Shown one piece after another: positions 7,676 to 17,289 of a DNA stretch of 64,000 nucleotides. Location of the stretch: NCBI RefSeq assembly GCF_030689025.1, contig NZ_JAUYWA010000014.1, forward strand, positions 26,719 to 90,718. Direction: 5' to 3'. Numbering within the stretch: position 1 is the stretch's first letter; each line of letters begins with the position of its first letter. This DNA is from Oceanobacter sp. 1_MG-2023 (GTDB lineage Bacteria; Pseudomonadota; Gammaproteobacteria; Pseudomonadales; Oceanobacteraceae). Both the position numbers and the translations under genes were made by a program. The notes beneath the pieces were generated by a model. It searched no databases and was not told where the DNA came from. It worked only from the letters and a program-made list of their open reading frames with translations.

Positions 7676-10412
7676 ATGGAAATAGACCTGAAACACGAAG
7701 CCCAACAATACATTTCCAGCCAGTACTTCTGGGCAAGCAGTCCAATGGAAGTGAGAAAAGGCAGCCCGTCCCCCACATTCATGCTGAAAGTCGCACGAGC
7801 CATTAGTGAAGCCAGCGATTCACTGATCGACGAATGCCTGAACTTGCCAGATTGCCAGTGCTGGTTTCTGAAATGGAGTCTGCTGCTTCGCAGCCACTGC
7901 AGCGATGCTCAGTTAGAGCTGATTGTGTTACATCCCAATAGCGATGAGCACTTCATACAACAATTGGGGTTTATGATCCCTCAATGGTTCCAGCAGCTCG
8001 AAAGCAAAGGACGAATGACCGAGCAAGTAAAGGCCCTGTGCGGAGCCGAACTGAAAGACCTGCGCCTTCAAATTGAAGAAGACACCCGCCAAATAGCCGC
8101 CATCACACTGCTCTCGGAAAGCATGTATTCAGGCCTATTAAGTCTGCGTTGGACATTACGCACCTGGTATCCGGGCTCAACCGTGGAAGAGCGCCGTTTT
8201 CTGATTGCGCCGGTGCACCCTCTGTTTGCCGAGTTTGCTTTGAACCGGGCCTGTGCAACCGGCAAGAAAATAGACATCGATGCAATGGCGGACTTTATTC
8301 CGCAATTGTCTGAACAGCAGTTAACCCTTCTCGCCAATTCAGGAGCACGTCAGGCTCGCGTGAGGGCAGCGTCCGACAAGCAGTGTCCATTGGAATTATT
8401 GATTCAGCTGAGCCAGGACAAAAGCAAACCGGTTCGGGAAGCGGCGTTGCGCCAGCTGCCACTGGAATATCACCCAAAACAAAAGCCAGCCAGGAAATCC
8501 CCAGGCAAAAAGAACACATCGTCGAAGAACACATCAACGAAAGACACAGGCATTCAGGAAACCAGCTTCATCAACAGCCTGTTATCAGATGCCCTGAGCA
8601 GCGACGACCTGATCAATGTCGTCCGCAATGGTGATGCGCTCAGTGTTTGTACTGCCACACTGCACAACAACACCAATGCGGAAATCATCGCCATTGCAGA
8701 AACCCGCCAGTTACCCGAATGGGCTCAGCTCGGTATCGCCAGACACACCCGCAACGCCGAGCGAATCAATCAGCTGATGACCACCTGGGACGAACACGTC
8801 CTTATTGCGCTGGCCACTAACCCTAACCTGACGCCCGAACAGGCACTGGGCATGATTGGTCCGAACAACTGGGTCAACGCCCAGATAGGCAACCAATTCA
8901 TCGACAACAACGACATACTGGATCGCATTGCCGAACTGGATGACTGGAAACAGGATCTCCCCGTACTGAGAGACCATTCCACTACGGTCAAATCGCTGCA
9001 GGAAACGTTTCGTAAACGTACACTGGGCTACGCCCTGATTGACCGCTTGATGGCCCGCAATCCCAAGTGTCCAAAAACCTTTTATCGCAAATTGGTGTAT
9101 TACGTTCCCGATGACCTGCAACAGAACCCGGTTTACGCGCTGCATCTGCTGGAATCCGGCCAAGCCGTATCACCATCCAGACACAAGCTCCCGTATGCTT
9201 TCAAAGAAAGATTGGAAATCATTTTTGACGACATGATGGCATCAGAAACGTACTCCAAACTGATAAGAGAAGCGATCGGATACCAGTACCTCAACCCCCA
9301 ACCACGTCAACCAAATTGCGATAACTGCGGATCGTTACCTGCACAGGGCATTGCTGAACAGTGGAATGCATCTTCACAGCGAATTTGTTTATCAAATCAT
9401 TGCCGCCGTTGGTTCTGTTACTCTGCGCAAAGCCCTGGTCAAACATCCCCAACAACCAGCCTCCGACGAATTAATTCTGTTGCTGACCAACGACAAGGAC
9501 AGCTCCATTCGCCAGTCCGCCTCCATTGAAGCTGCCCGCCGCGGACTGATCAAATCCTTCACCCCCGACAAAACCAGCCTGAAATCCCTTGGTAACAAGG
9601 CTGCCCGCATCGATTTGGCAAAGAACAGCAATGACCTGGAAATTCTGCAGATGCTCTGCAACGACAAACTGCCAGCTGTGCGCAGGGAGGTAGCTAGAAG
9701 AGAACAGATCCTGCCATTACAGAACCTGCTCCAACTCGCAACCGATAGCGATGAATATGTCCAAAGATATGCGATCTATACCCTAAATGAAGATATCAAG
9801 AACGACAGTGGCGAACTGCACCAGCAGTTTCAAAGCGAGTTAACGGGGCTTTTACAAGATGAGCAATGCCCGGCAAAACTCAGAGCCCTTGCACTGGCAC
9901 ACTGCGAAGACGGCCAACTGGTTGACCAATACTGGCAGCACGAATCGATTCGGGCCGAATTTCTCACCGATACTGGTGATAGATTCCTGTCGCCGCACAG
10001 TCATTCTTCATTGATGCGGCATTACCTGGACGCAGAACCCTTCGACGGAGAAAAATTCAAGGCCTGCTATCGCCTGCAAAGTCTGACCTTTGAACAAATC
10101 GACATGACTTTAAGCCGCTACCCCAAAGCCGCAAACGAGATGTATGACAAATTGCAATATGAAGGTTACCTGAGGGAAGAATTGCACCGAGCAGAAGAAG
10201 TATTGGCCTTCCTGATAGCCAATTACCAATCATATATTCATCCCCAAGAAGCTCCCGAATGGGCAAAAGATCGCAAGGAAAAACTTGCCAAAGCCATTGC
10301 GGCCTACCCGGATCTGGAACCCTTCAAAGCCTTCGTTGTAAGTATTCCCAGTCGCAAAAACGTCATGCACAGCATACTGGCGCAAGCTGAAGAGTTAGTC
10401 GTTAACTGCTGA
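7676..10412 (+). pseudogene. large HEAT/LRV-like repeat protein, copy 2, interrupted by one frameshift
   Basis: Two overlapping reading frames (7676-9529 and a downstream frame ending at 10412) together match copy 1 over its whole length, about 911 codons. The break is at the five-C run 9295-9299: removing one C restores YLNPNHVNQIAIT, continuing to HLHSEFVYQIIA, which aligns with LNPNEANRLAIT and SEFVYRLIA in copy 1. Conserved blocks include LSVCTATLHNN, LPEWAQLGIARHT, YYVPDDLQQNPVYALHL and DKTSLKSLGNKAARIDLAK. The start has AAGGAG upstream. The lack of other stops suggests a recent mutation, a switchable C-tract or a sequencing error. If real, the product would be truncated after about 540 correct residues. 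Confidence 0.75.
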
Positions 10413-10420
10413 TTTTCTGA

Positions 10421-10460
10421 TCGGATCATAAGGAGTCAGTCCCTTTATGATCCGATTTTT
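10421..10460 (+). terminator. Rho-independent terminator after the MoxR-VWA-repeat operon
   Basis: TCGGATCATA (10421-10430) pairs perfectly with TATGATCCGA (10446-10455). The stem can extend by AGG/CCT with a bulged T and is followed by a T-run. It lies nine bases after the stop of the last gene. Confidence 0.85.
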
Positions 10461-10513
10461 ACCCACCGCTTGTGTCGTTAGCGTTTCAGCCAATCTGTAG
10501 CCCACCACAATAA

Positions 10514-10572
10514 TTAACATATTAACTTATTGACTTTTTCCTCCCTAAACGCAAAACTAATTAATATGTAAA
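10514..10572. promoter_or_regulatory. two palindromic sites upstream of hpaG1, likely HpaR operators
   Basis: TTAACATATTAA (10514-10525) and TTAATATGTAAA (10561-10572) resemble the paired palindromes before hpaE. They lie 110-170 bases before the hpaG1 start, where the promoter is expected. Binding by HpaR is inferred. Confidence 0.5.
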
Positions 10573-10681
10573 CGAAAAAGAATTCGTCCGGTTATGGACG
10601 CGTTCTGGTGTTTCTCACCGCTCTGTTTTAGTAGCGGTGCCTGCAGCACAACTAATAAAAACCCGATCTGGAGATCTCGCC

Positions 10682-11446
10682 ATGAGGCATTGCCGCATCC
10701 TGAAGGATGGCGTCGCCACCGAGGTGACTTTGGCCACCGCTGACACTCAGGACCTCACCAACGAAACTGTTTTACCTGCCACGACCGGCACTGTTTTTGG
10801 TATCGCCCTGAACGACAAAAGCCTGTACGCCAAACTGGAACCGTCTTTCAGCGAAAAGCCGCATGTGAATCCGCCAACGCGTCCGGTTCTGCACATCAAA
10901 ACCGACAATACCCACATTGGTTACGGCGCGGCGATTCCTGCCCCAGCGGATGGCACGCCGGTTTACGCTGGCCCATCCATCGGCATCGTGATTGGCAAAC
11001 AAACCACCCGTGTAAGCGAAGCCGAGGCGCTGGAATTCGTCGGCGGCTACACCGTGGTCAACGAAGTCTCTCTGGTCGAAACTTCGTTCTATCGCCCGGC
11101 GGTGAAAGCCAAGTGCCGCGATGGCTTCTGTCCCATCGGCCCCTGGGTTGTGGATGCGGCTGACGTTGCCAACGTGGCAGCACTGTCCATCGTCACTTCT
11201 ATTAATGGTGAAAAGGTTCACGCCACCAACACTGACCAGCTGCGCGCTGGCGTAGCCGAGCTGGTGAGTTATCTGAGCAGCTTTATGACCCTGGAAGCCG
11301 GAGACTTGATCATTGCCGGTACTCCAGAGCGTACCGATGCCCTCTATCTGAAGGCTGGCGATACCGTATCCATCAACATCGAATCTGTCGGTGTACTGGA
11401 AAACCCTGTTGTTAACGAAGCAACCATTGATGCGGCACAAGGCTGA
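10682..11446 (+). CDS. hpaG1: HpaG1, isomerase/decarboxylase half (FAH fold)
   Basis: 254 residues of the fumarylacetoacetate hydrolase fold. In the 4-hydroxyphenylacetate pathway HpaG (HpcE) decarboxylates 5-oxo-pent-3-ene-1,2,5-tricarboxylate and isomerises the product. Some species fuse two such domains; here they are separate genes hpaG1 and hpaG2. Motifs include YAGPSIGIVIGK, FVGGYTVVNEVS and IIAGTPERTD. ATG 10682 has GGAG at a suitable distance; an upstream GTG is less likely. It is the first gene of the plus-strand operon hpaG1-hpaG2-hpaH-hpaI. An AATAAAAA motif lies just upstream of the ribosome site. Confidence 0.88.
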   Translation: MRHCRILKDGVATEVTLATADTQDLTNETVLPATTGTVFGIALNDKSLYAKLEPSFSEKPHVNPPTRPVLHIKTDNTHIGYGAAIPAPADGTPVYAGPSIGIVIGKQTTRVSEAEALEFVGGYTVVNEVSLVETSFYRPAVKAKCRDGFCPIGPWVVDAADVANVAALSIVTSINGEKVHATNTDQLRAGVAELVSYLSSFMTLEAGDLIIAGTPERTDALYLKAGDTVSINIESVGVLENPVVNEATIDAAQG

Positions 11447-11457
11447 GGAGAACAGAC

Positions 11458-12231
11458 ATGAAACGCGCACGTATTCTGGTCGACGACCAGCTCACCGACG
11501 TCACCGTCAATGACAGCCACAATGCCGTATTGGCCGATGGCACTGTGATCGCAGAAACCGAAGCCAACTGGCAGCCACCTTGCACCGGCAAGATGTTTGT
11601 CCTGGGCCTGAACTACGCCGACCACGCTGCCGAACTGGCATTCAAGGCACCGGAAGAACCCCTGGTCTTCCTGAAAGCTCCCAACACCCTGCTGGGCCAT
11701 CGCCAAAACACCTATCGCCCCGACCAGGTTGACTACATGCACTATGAGTGCGAACTGGTGGCGGTGATTGGCAAAACGGCCAAAAACGTTTCCCGTGCCG
11801 AGGCCATGGACTACATCGGCGGCTACACTGTGGGTAACGACTACGCCATCCGCGACTATCTGGAAAACTATTACCGCCCCAACCTGCGCGTCAAAAGCCG
11901 CGATACCTGCACCCCCCTGGGCCCTTACATCATCGACGCAGCAGACGTTGCCGACCCGCATAACCTCGCCCTGCGCACTTACATTAACGGTGAGCTGAAG
12001 CAGGAAGGGTCCACCAAAGATATGGTGTTCAATATTCCGTTTCTGGTCGAGTACCTGAGCGCCATCATGACACTGGAACCCGGAGACATGATTTTCACCG
12101 GCACTCCGGAGGGTTTGGCCGACGTACAACCGGGTGACGAAATCGTGACCGAAGTCGAAGGGGTGGGTCGTCTGGTGAATTACATCATCAACGAAAGCCA
12201 GTACCTGAAATCCCTGACCACGGAGGCTTGA
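11458..12231 (+). CDS. hpaG2: HpaG2, 2-hydroxyhepta-2,4-diene-1,7-dioate isomerase half
   Basis: 257 residues, FAH superfamily, the second half of the HpaG activity. It carries the metal-site and substrate signatures GKMFVLGLNYADHA, YECELVAVIGK, YIGGYTVGNDYAIRD and FTGTPEGLADV. The ATG follows GAGGAG. Eleven bases separate it from hpaG1 and three from hpaH. It shares recognisable sequence with HpaG1, consistent with an old duplication. Confidence 0.9.
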   Translation: MKRARILVDDQLTDVTVNDSHNAVLADGTVIAETEANWQPPCTGKMFVLGLNYADHAAELAFKAPEEPLVFLKAPNTLLGHRQNTYRPDQVDYMHYECELVAVIGKTAKNVSRAEAMDYIGGYTVGNDYAIRDYLENYYRPNLRVKSRDTCTPLGPYIIDAADVADPHNLALRTYINGELKQEGSTKDMVFNIPFLVEYLSAIMTLEPGDMIFTGTPEGLADVQPGDEIVTEVEGVGRLVNYIINESQYLKSLTTEA

Positions 12232-12234
12232 GTC

Positions 12235-13038
12235 ATGCTGTCTGAAGACACCATCAAAGACTGTGCCGCACAGCTGCATCAGGCGGAAAAAGAACGCCAG
12301 CAAATCCGCCAGATCTCGCTGCAACACCCGGACATTACCATCCCGGATGCCTACCGGATCCAGAGTGAGTGGCTGAGCCTGAAACTGGCCGAAGGCCGCA
12401 AGGTGATCGGCCATAAAATTGGCCTGACCTCCCGTGCCATGCAAATGTCTTCCCAGATAGATGAGCCGGATTACGGCACCCTGCTGGACGACATGCTGTT
12501 CCAGGATGCGGCGGAAATCCCTACCGATCGTTTTATTGTGCCGCGCATCGAAGTAGAGCTGGCGTTTATCCTGAAAGCGCCGTTGAACGGGCCAAACTGC
12601 ACCATTTTTGATGTCTACAACGCCACCGATTATGTGATACCGGCGCTGGAACTGATCGACGCCCGTAGCCAGTCCATCGACCCTCAATCCGGTCGCCCGC
12701 GCAAGGTGTTTGATACCATTGCGGATAACGCCGCCAATGCCGGGATCATTCTCGGTGGCCGCCCGATCAAACCGATGGATATCGATCTGCGCCGCGTCAG
12801 TGCCATCATGTACCGCAACGGCGTGATTGAAGAAACCGGCGTGGCAGCCGGAGTACTCAACCACCCGGCCAATGGTGTCGCCTGGCTGGCCAACCGCCTG
12901 CACCCGTACGGCATTACGCTGGAGCCGGGGCAGATTATTCTGGCAGGGTCCTTTACCCGTCCGGTCGCCGCCCGCAAGGGGGACACCTTTCAAGTCGATT
13001 ATGGCGAGCTTGGGCAAATCAGCTGCTACTTCAAATAA
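12235..13038 (+). CDS. hpaH: 2-oxo-hept-3-ene-1,7-dioate hydratase
   Basis: 267 residues, the standard HpaH length. It hydrates 2-oxo-hept-3-ene-1,7-dioate to 4-hydroxy-2-oxoheptanedioate, using a divalent metal in the cytoplasm. Family signatures: [26 protein letters not shown], the metal ligand region [20 protein letters not shown] and [14 protein letters not shown]. It starts three bases after hpaG2, so translation is probably coupled. Confidence 0.93.
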   Translation: MLSEDTIKDCAAQLHQAEKERQQIRQISLQHPDITIPDAYRIQSEWLSLKLAEGRKVIGHKIGLTSRAMQMSSQIDEPDYGTLLDDMLFQDAAEIPTDRFIVPRIEVELAFILKAPLNGPNCTIFDVYNATDYVIPALELIDARSQSIDPQSGRPRKVFDTIADNAANAGIILGGRPIKPMDIDLRRVSAIMYRNGVIEETGVAAGVLNHPANGVAWLANRLHPYGITLEPGQIILAGSFTRPVAARKGDTFQVDYGELGQISCYFK

Positions 13039-13075
13039 TAGCGACTGCGCAGGAGCGCGGGAGCCAGGAACACAA

Positions 13076-13105
13076 GAATCGAAGGCTGGTTGCAGGCTTC
13101 GATTC
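13076..13105 (+). other. hairpin between hpaH and hpaI
   Basis: GAATCGAAG (13076-13084) and CTTCGATTC (13097-13105) form a perfect 9-bp stem with a 12-base loop. It is not followed by a T-run and ends 7 bases before the hpaI ribosome site AAGGAG. It may stabilise or process the operon mRNA or tune hpaI translation; this is inference. Confidence 0.5.
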
Positions 13106-13122
13106 CCAATCAAGGAGACGGT

Positions 13123-13932
13123 ATGTCTGCCCCCATCAATACATTCAAGCAAGCGATCCAGACCGGCCAACAGGCACAGATCGGTTTGTGGCTCGGGCTG
13201 GCCAACAGCTACACCGCCCAGCTGATTGCCGGGGCCGGTTTCGACTGGCTGCTGATCGATGCCGAACACGCCCCGAACGACCTGCAGACCATACTCGGCC
13301 AATTACAGGCGATGGCACCGTATCCGGTAACCCCCATTGTCCGCCCGGCCTGGCCGGATAGCGTTCGGATCAAACAGATTCTCGACCTCGGTGCCCAGAC
13401 CATTCTGGCCCCAATGGTGGAATCCGGCCAACAGGCCGCCGACGTTGTCGCGGCAACCCGTTACCCTCCGGCAGGTATTCGCGGGGTTGGCAGTGCCCTG
13501 GCACGGGCATCAGAATTTAACCGCACGGCCGACTATCTCCACACCGCCAACCAGCAGATGTGTGTTTTAATCCAGATTGAAACCCCCGCCGGGGTTGCTG
13601 CACTGGATGATATTCTGGCGGTTGATGGTGTCGACGGCGTGTTTATTGGTCCGTCCGACCTGAGTGCCGCCATGGGCCATATTGGTAACCCGGCGCATCC
13701 CGACGTACAGGCCGTGATTGAAGCATCCATTGCCAAAATCGTCGCCGCTGGCAAAGCCCCCGGCATCCTGATTGCCGACAAGACACTGGCCAAGCGCTAT
13801 ATTGAACTGGGTACCCTGTTTGTCGGTGTGGGTACCGATACCGGACTGTTGGTGAAATCCACCACCGGGCTGGCGGCTGAGTTCAAGGCGACCATTGCAG
13901 CGCCGACGCAAGAAAAAGGCTCCGTGTATTAA
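13123..13932 (+). CDS. hpaI: 4-hydroxy-2-oxoheptanedioate aldolase
   Basis: 269 residues, class II metal-dependent aldolase of the HpcH/HpaI family. It cleaves 4-hydroxy-2-oxoheptanedioate to pyruvate and succinic semialdehyde, the last pathway step. Motifs: [15 protein letters not shown] with the catalytic His region, [23 protein letters not shown] with the metal-binding Glu, and [12 protein letters not shown] with the metal-binding Asp. ATG 13123 follows CAAGGAGACGGT. An upstream TTG reading would start inside the intergenic hairpin and is rejected. Confidence 0.94.
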   Translation: MSAPINTFKQAIQTGQQAQIGLWLGLANSYTAQLIAGAGFDWLLIDAEHAPNDLQTILGQLQAMAPYPVTPIVRPAWPDSVRIKQILDLGAQTILAPMVESGQQAADVVAATRYPPAGIRGVGSALARASEFNRTADYLHTANQQMCVLIQIETPAGVAALDDILAVDGVDGVFIGPSDLSAAMGHIGNPAHPDVQAVIEASIAKIVAAGKAPGILIADKTLAKRYIELGTLFVGVGTDTGLLVKSTTGLAAEFKATIAAPTQEKGSVY

Positions 13933-13970
13933 CACGGGCCAACCTCGGCACGCATCGCCCGACATGGTTC

Positions 13971-13996
13971 AATAACAATAAAACAACAATAAAAAG
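13971..13996 (+). promoter_or_regulatory. A-rich AAnAAnAA motifs just before hpaA
   Basis: An unbroken run of overlapping AAnAAnAA motifs (AATAACAA, AACAATAA, AACAACAA, AATAAAAA) ends nine bases before the hpaA ATG, and no normal ribosome site is visible. In pseudomonads such motifs at translation starts are where Hfq/Crc represses catabolic genes; control here is inferred. Confidence 0.5.
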
Positions 13997-14004
13997 AATC
14001 ACTT

Positions 14005-14937
14005 ATGCCTATTAACCATCTTAACGAATGGATCCCAAACATCGTGATTGGCCAGGATTACGACCAACACTATCGGGATGCCAACATCCACTTCGATGTA
14101 TTGGGTCGCATGGCCGACTTTTTTGGCCGCGACATGCCGGTGCACCTTCACGCCCAGTTTCTGCAAATTCATCTGATCAAAGCCGGTGACACCCATTTTC
14201 ACATTGATGAACAGGTGTATCACTGCCAGGGGGCCTGCTGCTTCCTGACCCCTGCTGCGGTGCCTCACTCATTCATGACCGAGCGAGACGCCAACGGGTA
14301 TGTCCTCACCGTCAATCAGTCGCTGATCTGGCAGCTGCTGCGCGACAGCCAGAACAGCCAGATAGAAGCCGAGCGGATTCAGCCCATCGGCATTGAACAG
14401 CGGCTACTCAGCGACAAGGACACACACGCTTGGCACCGCATTACCCATATTTTCCAGATGCTGCAGGATGAATGGGACACCCCTTCCCCGGATCGCACCT
14501 TTGCGCTGGAATCGCTGGTGCGGCTGCTATTGCTGCAACTGTTGCGGCTGGCACCGGAAGCCTCGGCCTCACACACAGTCAACAGCGAAGAACTGCGCCA
14601 GTTCCGCCGCTTTTCCCTGCTGGTTGAGCACGAATACCGCCAGCGCTGGCCATTGGGTCATTACTGCGCAGCGCTGGGAGTCAGCGAAAGCTACCTGCAC
14701 CAGATCTGCCATCGAGTAGCCAACTGCCCACCCAAGCGATTGATTCACGACCGCATACTGCAAGAATGCAAACGCCTGTTGCTGTACTCGAACAAATCGA
14801 TCAATGACATCGGCTTTGATCTCGGCTTTCTTGATCCATCGTATTTCTCGCGGTTTTTCCGTAAACAAACCGGACTGACCCCGCGAGACTTTAGACAACC
14901 GGCCAACCAGCCCAGCCAGCGCCCGGCCTTCACCTGA
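14005..14937 (+). CDS. hpaA: AraC-family activator of 4-hydroxyphenylacetate degradation
   Basis: 310 residues. An N-terminal cupin-like sensing domain (HLHAQFLQIHLIKAG, FHIDEQVYHC) precedes a C-terminal pair of helix-turn-helices (LGHYCAALGVSESYLHQ and SINDIGFDLGFLDPSYFSR, followed by FFRKQTGLTPRDFR), the AraC/XylS signature. HpaA of E. coli activates the hydroxylase genes in response to 4-hydroxyphenylacetate. Its place between hpaI and hpaR, with the hydroxylase genes downstream, supports the same role. The start region is unusually A-rich, suggesting post-transcriptional control. Confidence 0.87.
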   Translation: MPINHLNEWIPNIVIGQDYDQHYRDANIHFDVLGRMADFFGRDMPVHLHAQFLQIHLIKAGDTHFHIDEQVYHCQGACCFLTPAAVPHSFMTERDANGYVLTVNQSLIWQLLRDSQNSQIEAERIQPIGIEQRLLSDKDTHAWHRITHIFQMLQDEWDTPSPDRTFALESLVRLLLLQLLRLAPEASASHTVNSEELRQFRRFSLLVEHEYRQRWPLGHYCAALGVSESYLHQICHRVANCPPKRLIHDRILQECKRLLLYSNKSINDIGFDLGFLDPSYFSRFFRKQTGLTPRDFRQPANQPSQRPAFT

Positions 14938-14987
14938 GCCTTACGCTGTCTTTTTGATTCATATGCGCTATTATTTTACCCATCTAC

Positions 14988-14999
14988 TTAATATATTAA
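14988..14999. promoter_or_regulatory. palindrome upstream of hpaR, likely autoregulatory HpaR operator
   Basis: TTAATATATTAA, identical to the site at 2510-2521, lies immediately before the hpaR region. It contains TATATT, which could be a -10 element; binding there would block the promoter. The assignment is inferred. Confidence 0.55.
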
Positions 15000-15111
15000 T
15001 GAGATGGTTTTTTCTGAACACCCTGTATTGCTCCTGCTGGCAACCGACATCGACAAAGATGAAGGCAGCGGCCACGGCAGCTCTCAAAACCACAGCACGG
15101 AACCGCCCCCA

Positions 15112-15534
15112 ATGCGCAAGTTTGATGACTCCATTCCCCTGAAACTCCTCAAGGCCCGAGAATCCACCATGGCTTTTTTCCGCCCGGTGTTACAGGAAAT
15201 CGGCCTGACCGAACAACAGTGGCGCGTGATTCGTGCCCTTAATGAACATCATGAGCTGGAATCCAAACAACTGGCCGAACTGTGCTGCATTCTCAGCCCC
15301 AGCCTGACCGGCATCATCAACCGGCTGGAAGCCCAGGACTACCTCAAGCGCCGCAAGTCGACCGAAGACCAGCGCCGTGTCCTGATAAGCCTGAGCGAAA
15401 AAGCCAAAATCATGTTTGCCAACGTCAGCCCACGTCTGGAAGGCTGCTACGAAACCATGACCAACCAGCTATCACCCGAAAAGATGCAACAACTAAAAGA
15501 ATTGCTGGACGAAATCATCAAACTGGAACGATAA
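15112..15534 (+). CDS. hpaR: MarR-family repressor of homoprotocatechuate genes
   Basis: 140 residues from the chosen ATG, the usual HpaR size. N-terminal PLKLLKARESTMAFFRPVL and LTEQQWRVIRAL match HpaR. The winged helix is ESKQLAELCCILSPSLTGII, with the wing RRKSTEDQRRVLISL. HpaR represses the meta-cleavage operon until the pathway intermediate binds. A longer reading from ATG 15004 adds 36 residues without family similarity and begins only five bases after a palindrome likely to be its operator. The start at 15112 has only a weak ribosome site, so the start is less certain than the function. Confidence 0.85.
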   Translation: MRKFDDSIPLKLLKARESTMAFFRPVLQEIGLTEQQWRVIRALNEHHELESKQLAELCCILSPSLTGIINRLEAQDYLKRRKSTEDQRRVLISLSEKAKIMFANVSPRLEGCYETMTNQLSPEKMQQLKELLDEIIKLER

Positions 15535-15664
15535 CGTCCCCTGGCTCGCGGCATTGCTACGCTGGCCAGCAGTCTGCCACCTGCATCTCATTTTCACGGC
15601 CTGTTCCCGGCGCTTCTGCCTCTCCCTTTTCTGCAAGAGCGTTTGGTTCTCGCATTGACAATAG

Positions 15665-15699
15665 ATAATATGTTAATTATATTTTACTTAATATATTCA
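15665..15699. promoter_or_regulatory. two HpaR-like sites upstream of the aldehyde dehydrogenase
   Basis: ATAATATGTTAA (15665-15676) and TTAATATATTCA (15688-15699) resemble the palindromes before hpaE, hpaG1 and hpaR. They put the 15788 gene in the same presumed regulon. Confidence 0.45.
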
Positions 15700-15787
15700 T
15701 TAAAATAAAAACAAGACCAGAAGTTCCAGCACCGGGCCAGAATGCCCGGCAAGCTCATCCACTCAATACAGAACAGAAGGCTCAACC

Positions 15788-17221
15788 ATGTTGCAGGCAT
15801 CCTACCCCTATTACCTGGCCAACGAGCCAATGGCTCCAAACCAGGATCTGGACGTAACCAACAAATACACCGGCGAAGTCGCTACCCGCGTCGCCATGGC
15901 CGACGTTGACACCATTGATAAAGCCATTGCGGCAGCGGTCGACGCCACCGAAGCCATGCGCAAGATGCCAGCTTACCAACGCCAGGCGATCATTTATCAC
16001 TGCGTCCGTCGGTTTGAAGAACGGTTTGAAGAAATCGCCCAGGCGCTGTGTCTGGAAGCAGGCAAGCCGATCAAGGATGCTCGCGGTGAAGTCACCCGCC
16101 TGATAGACACCTTCAAAATCGCCGCCGAAGAAACCACCCGTATTTACGGCGAAGTGATCCCGATGGACATTACCCCCCGCGCCAAAGGCTACAGTGGCCA
16201 ATGGAAACGGGTATCGATCGGCCCTTGTTCGTTTATTTCGCCGTTCAATTTCCCCCTTAATCTGGCCGCCCACAAAGTGGCTCCGGCACTGGCAACGGGT
16301 TGTCCGTTTGTCCTTAAGCCCGCTTCGCTGACCCCGGTTGGCGCACTGATTATTGGTGAAATCCTGGCCGAGACCGACCTGCCCAAAGGGGCGTTCTCGA
16401 TTCTGCCCTGTCACCGTGATGGTGCCGATCTGTTCACCACCGACGACCGCCTCAAACTGCTAAGTTTCACCGGTTCGCCGGAAGTTGGCTGGGCACTGAA
16501 AGCCAAGGCCGGCAAGAAACCGGTGGTTCTGGAGCTGGGGGGCAATGCGGCCTGTATCGTTGACGAAGGCACCGACCTCGACGACGCCGTCACCCGGATT
16601 GTTTTCGGGGCCTATTACCAGTCTGGCCAGAGCTGTATTTCAGTGCAGCGCATCATGGTGCACGACAGTCTGTACGACGACGCCAAAGCACGCCTGACCG
16701 AAGCGGTTGGCGCACTGGTACATGGCGATCCGGCCGATGAAAACACCTTTATTGGCCCGATGATTTCCATAAAAGAAGCCATCCGGCTGCACACCTGGAT
16801 AGCCGAAGCCCAGGCCGGTGGTGCCACCGTCTTGTGCGGCGGCGAGCGCGACGGTGCCATGCTGCAAGCCACGCTGCTGTGCGATGTCACGGCCGACATG
16901 AACGTCAACACCCAGGAAGCCTTTGGCCCGGTCGCTATTCTGAGCCGATTCACCGACTTCGACGACGCACTGAAAGAAGTGAACAACTCTGATTTTGGCC
17001 TGCAGGCTGGCATATTCACCAAAGACATCTACAAAGCCCAAAAAGCATGGGACGAGCTGGAAGTCGGTGGCGTAGTCATTGGTGATGTCCCCAGCTGGCG
17101 CGTCGACCATATGCCTTACGGCGGGGTAAAGGATTCCGGCATTGGCCGCGAAGGCGTGCGTTACGCCATCGAGGACATGACCGAAATCCGCTTGATGGTC
17201 CTGCGCAACCCGAACACGTAG
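15788..17221 (+). CDS. NAD(P)-dependent aldehyde dehydrogenase of the hpa cluster
   Basis: 477 residues, ALDH superfamily: SPFNFPLNLAAHKVAPAL, KPASLTPVGA, SFTGSPEVGW, the Glu in VLELGGNAACI and the catalytic Cys in SGQSCISVQR. The HpaI step yields succinic semialdehyde, which must be oxidised to succinate. The shared HpaR-like sites and the position suggest this enzyme does that, although the sequence also resembles GapN-like and phosphonoacetaldehyde-type dehydrogenases. Oxidation of 4-hydroxyphenylacetaldehyde is another option. The function as an ALDH is firm; the substrate is inferred. Confidence 0.8.
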   Translation: MLQASYPYYLANEPMAPNQDLDVTNKYTGEVATRVAMADVDTIDKAIAAAVDATEAMRKMPAYQRQAIIYHCVRRFEERFEEIAQALCLEAGKPIKDARGEVTRLIDTFKIAAEETTRIYGEVIPMDITPRAKGYSGQWKRVSIGPCSFISPFNFPLNLAAHKVAPALATGCPFVLKPASLTPVGALIIGEILAETDLPKGAFSILPCHRDGADLFTTDDRLKLLSFTGSPEVGWALKAKAGKKPVVLELGGNAACIVDEGTDLDDAVTRIVFGAYYQSGQSCISVQRIMVHDSLYDDAKARLTEAVGALVHGDPADENTFIGPMISIKEAIRLHTWIAEAQAGGATVLCGGERDGAMLQATLLCDVTADMNVNTQEAFGPVAILSRFTDFDDALKEVNNSDFGLQAGIFTKDIYKAQKAWDELEVGGVVIGDVPSWRVDHMPYGGVKDSGIGREGVRYAIEDMTEIRLMVLRNPNT

Positions 17222-17289
17222 CGTCAGTGGCCCATGCCTCCCGCTTGCGGTGTTAATGGCCAGGCCACCAAACCATACGAGGAACCGCT

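Noticed and set aside
11344..13302. A 652-codon open frame on the minus strand
   Set aside because: It lies exactly opposite hpaG2, hpaH and hpaI, which have clear family motifs. The antisense frame is rich in His, Gly and Val with no domain signature, typical of a shadow of GC-biased codons.
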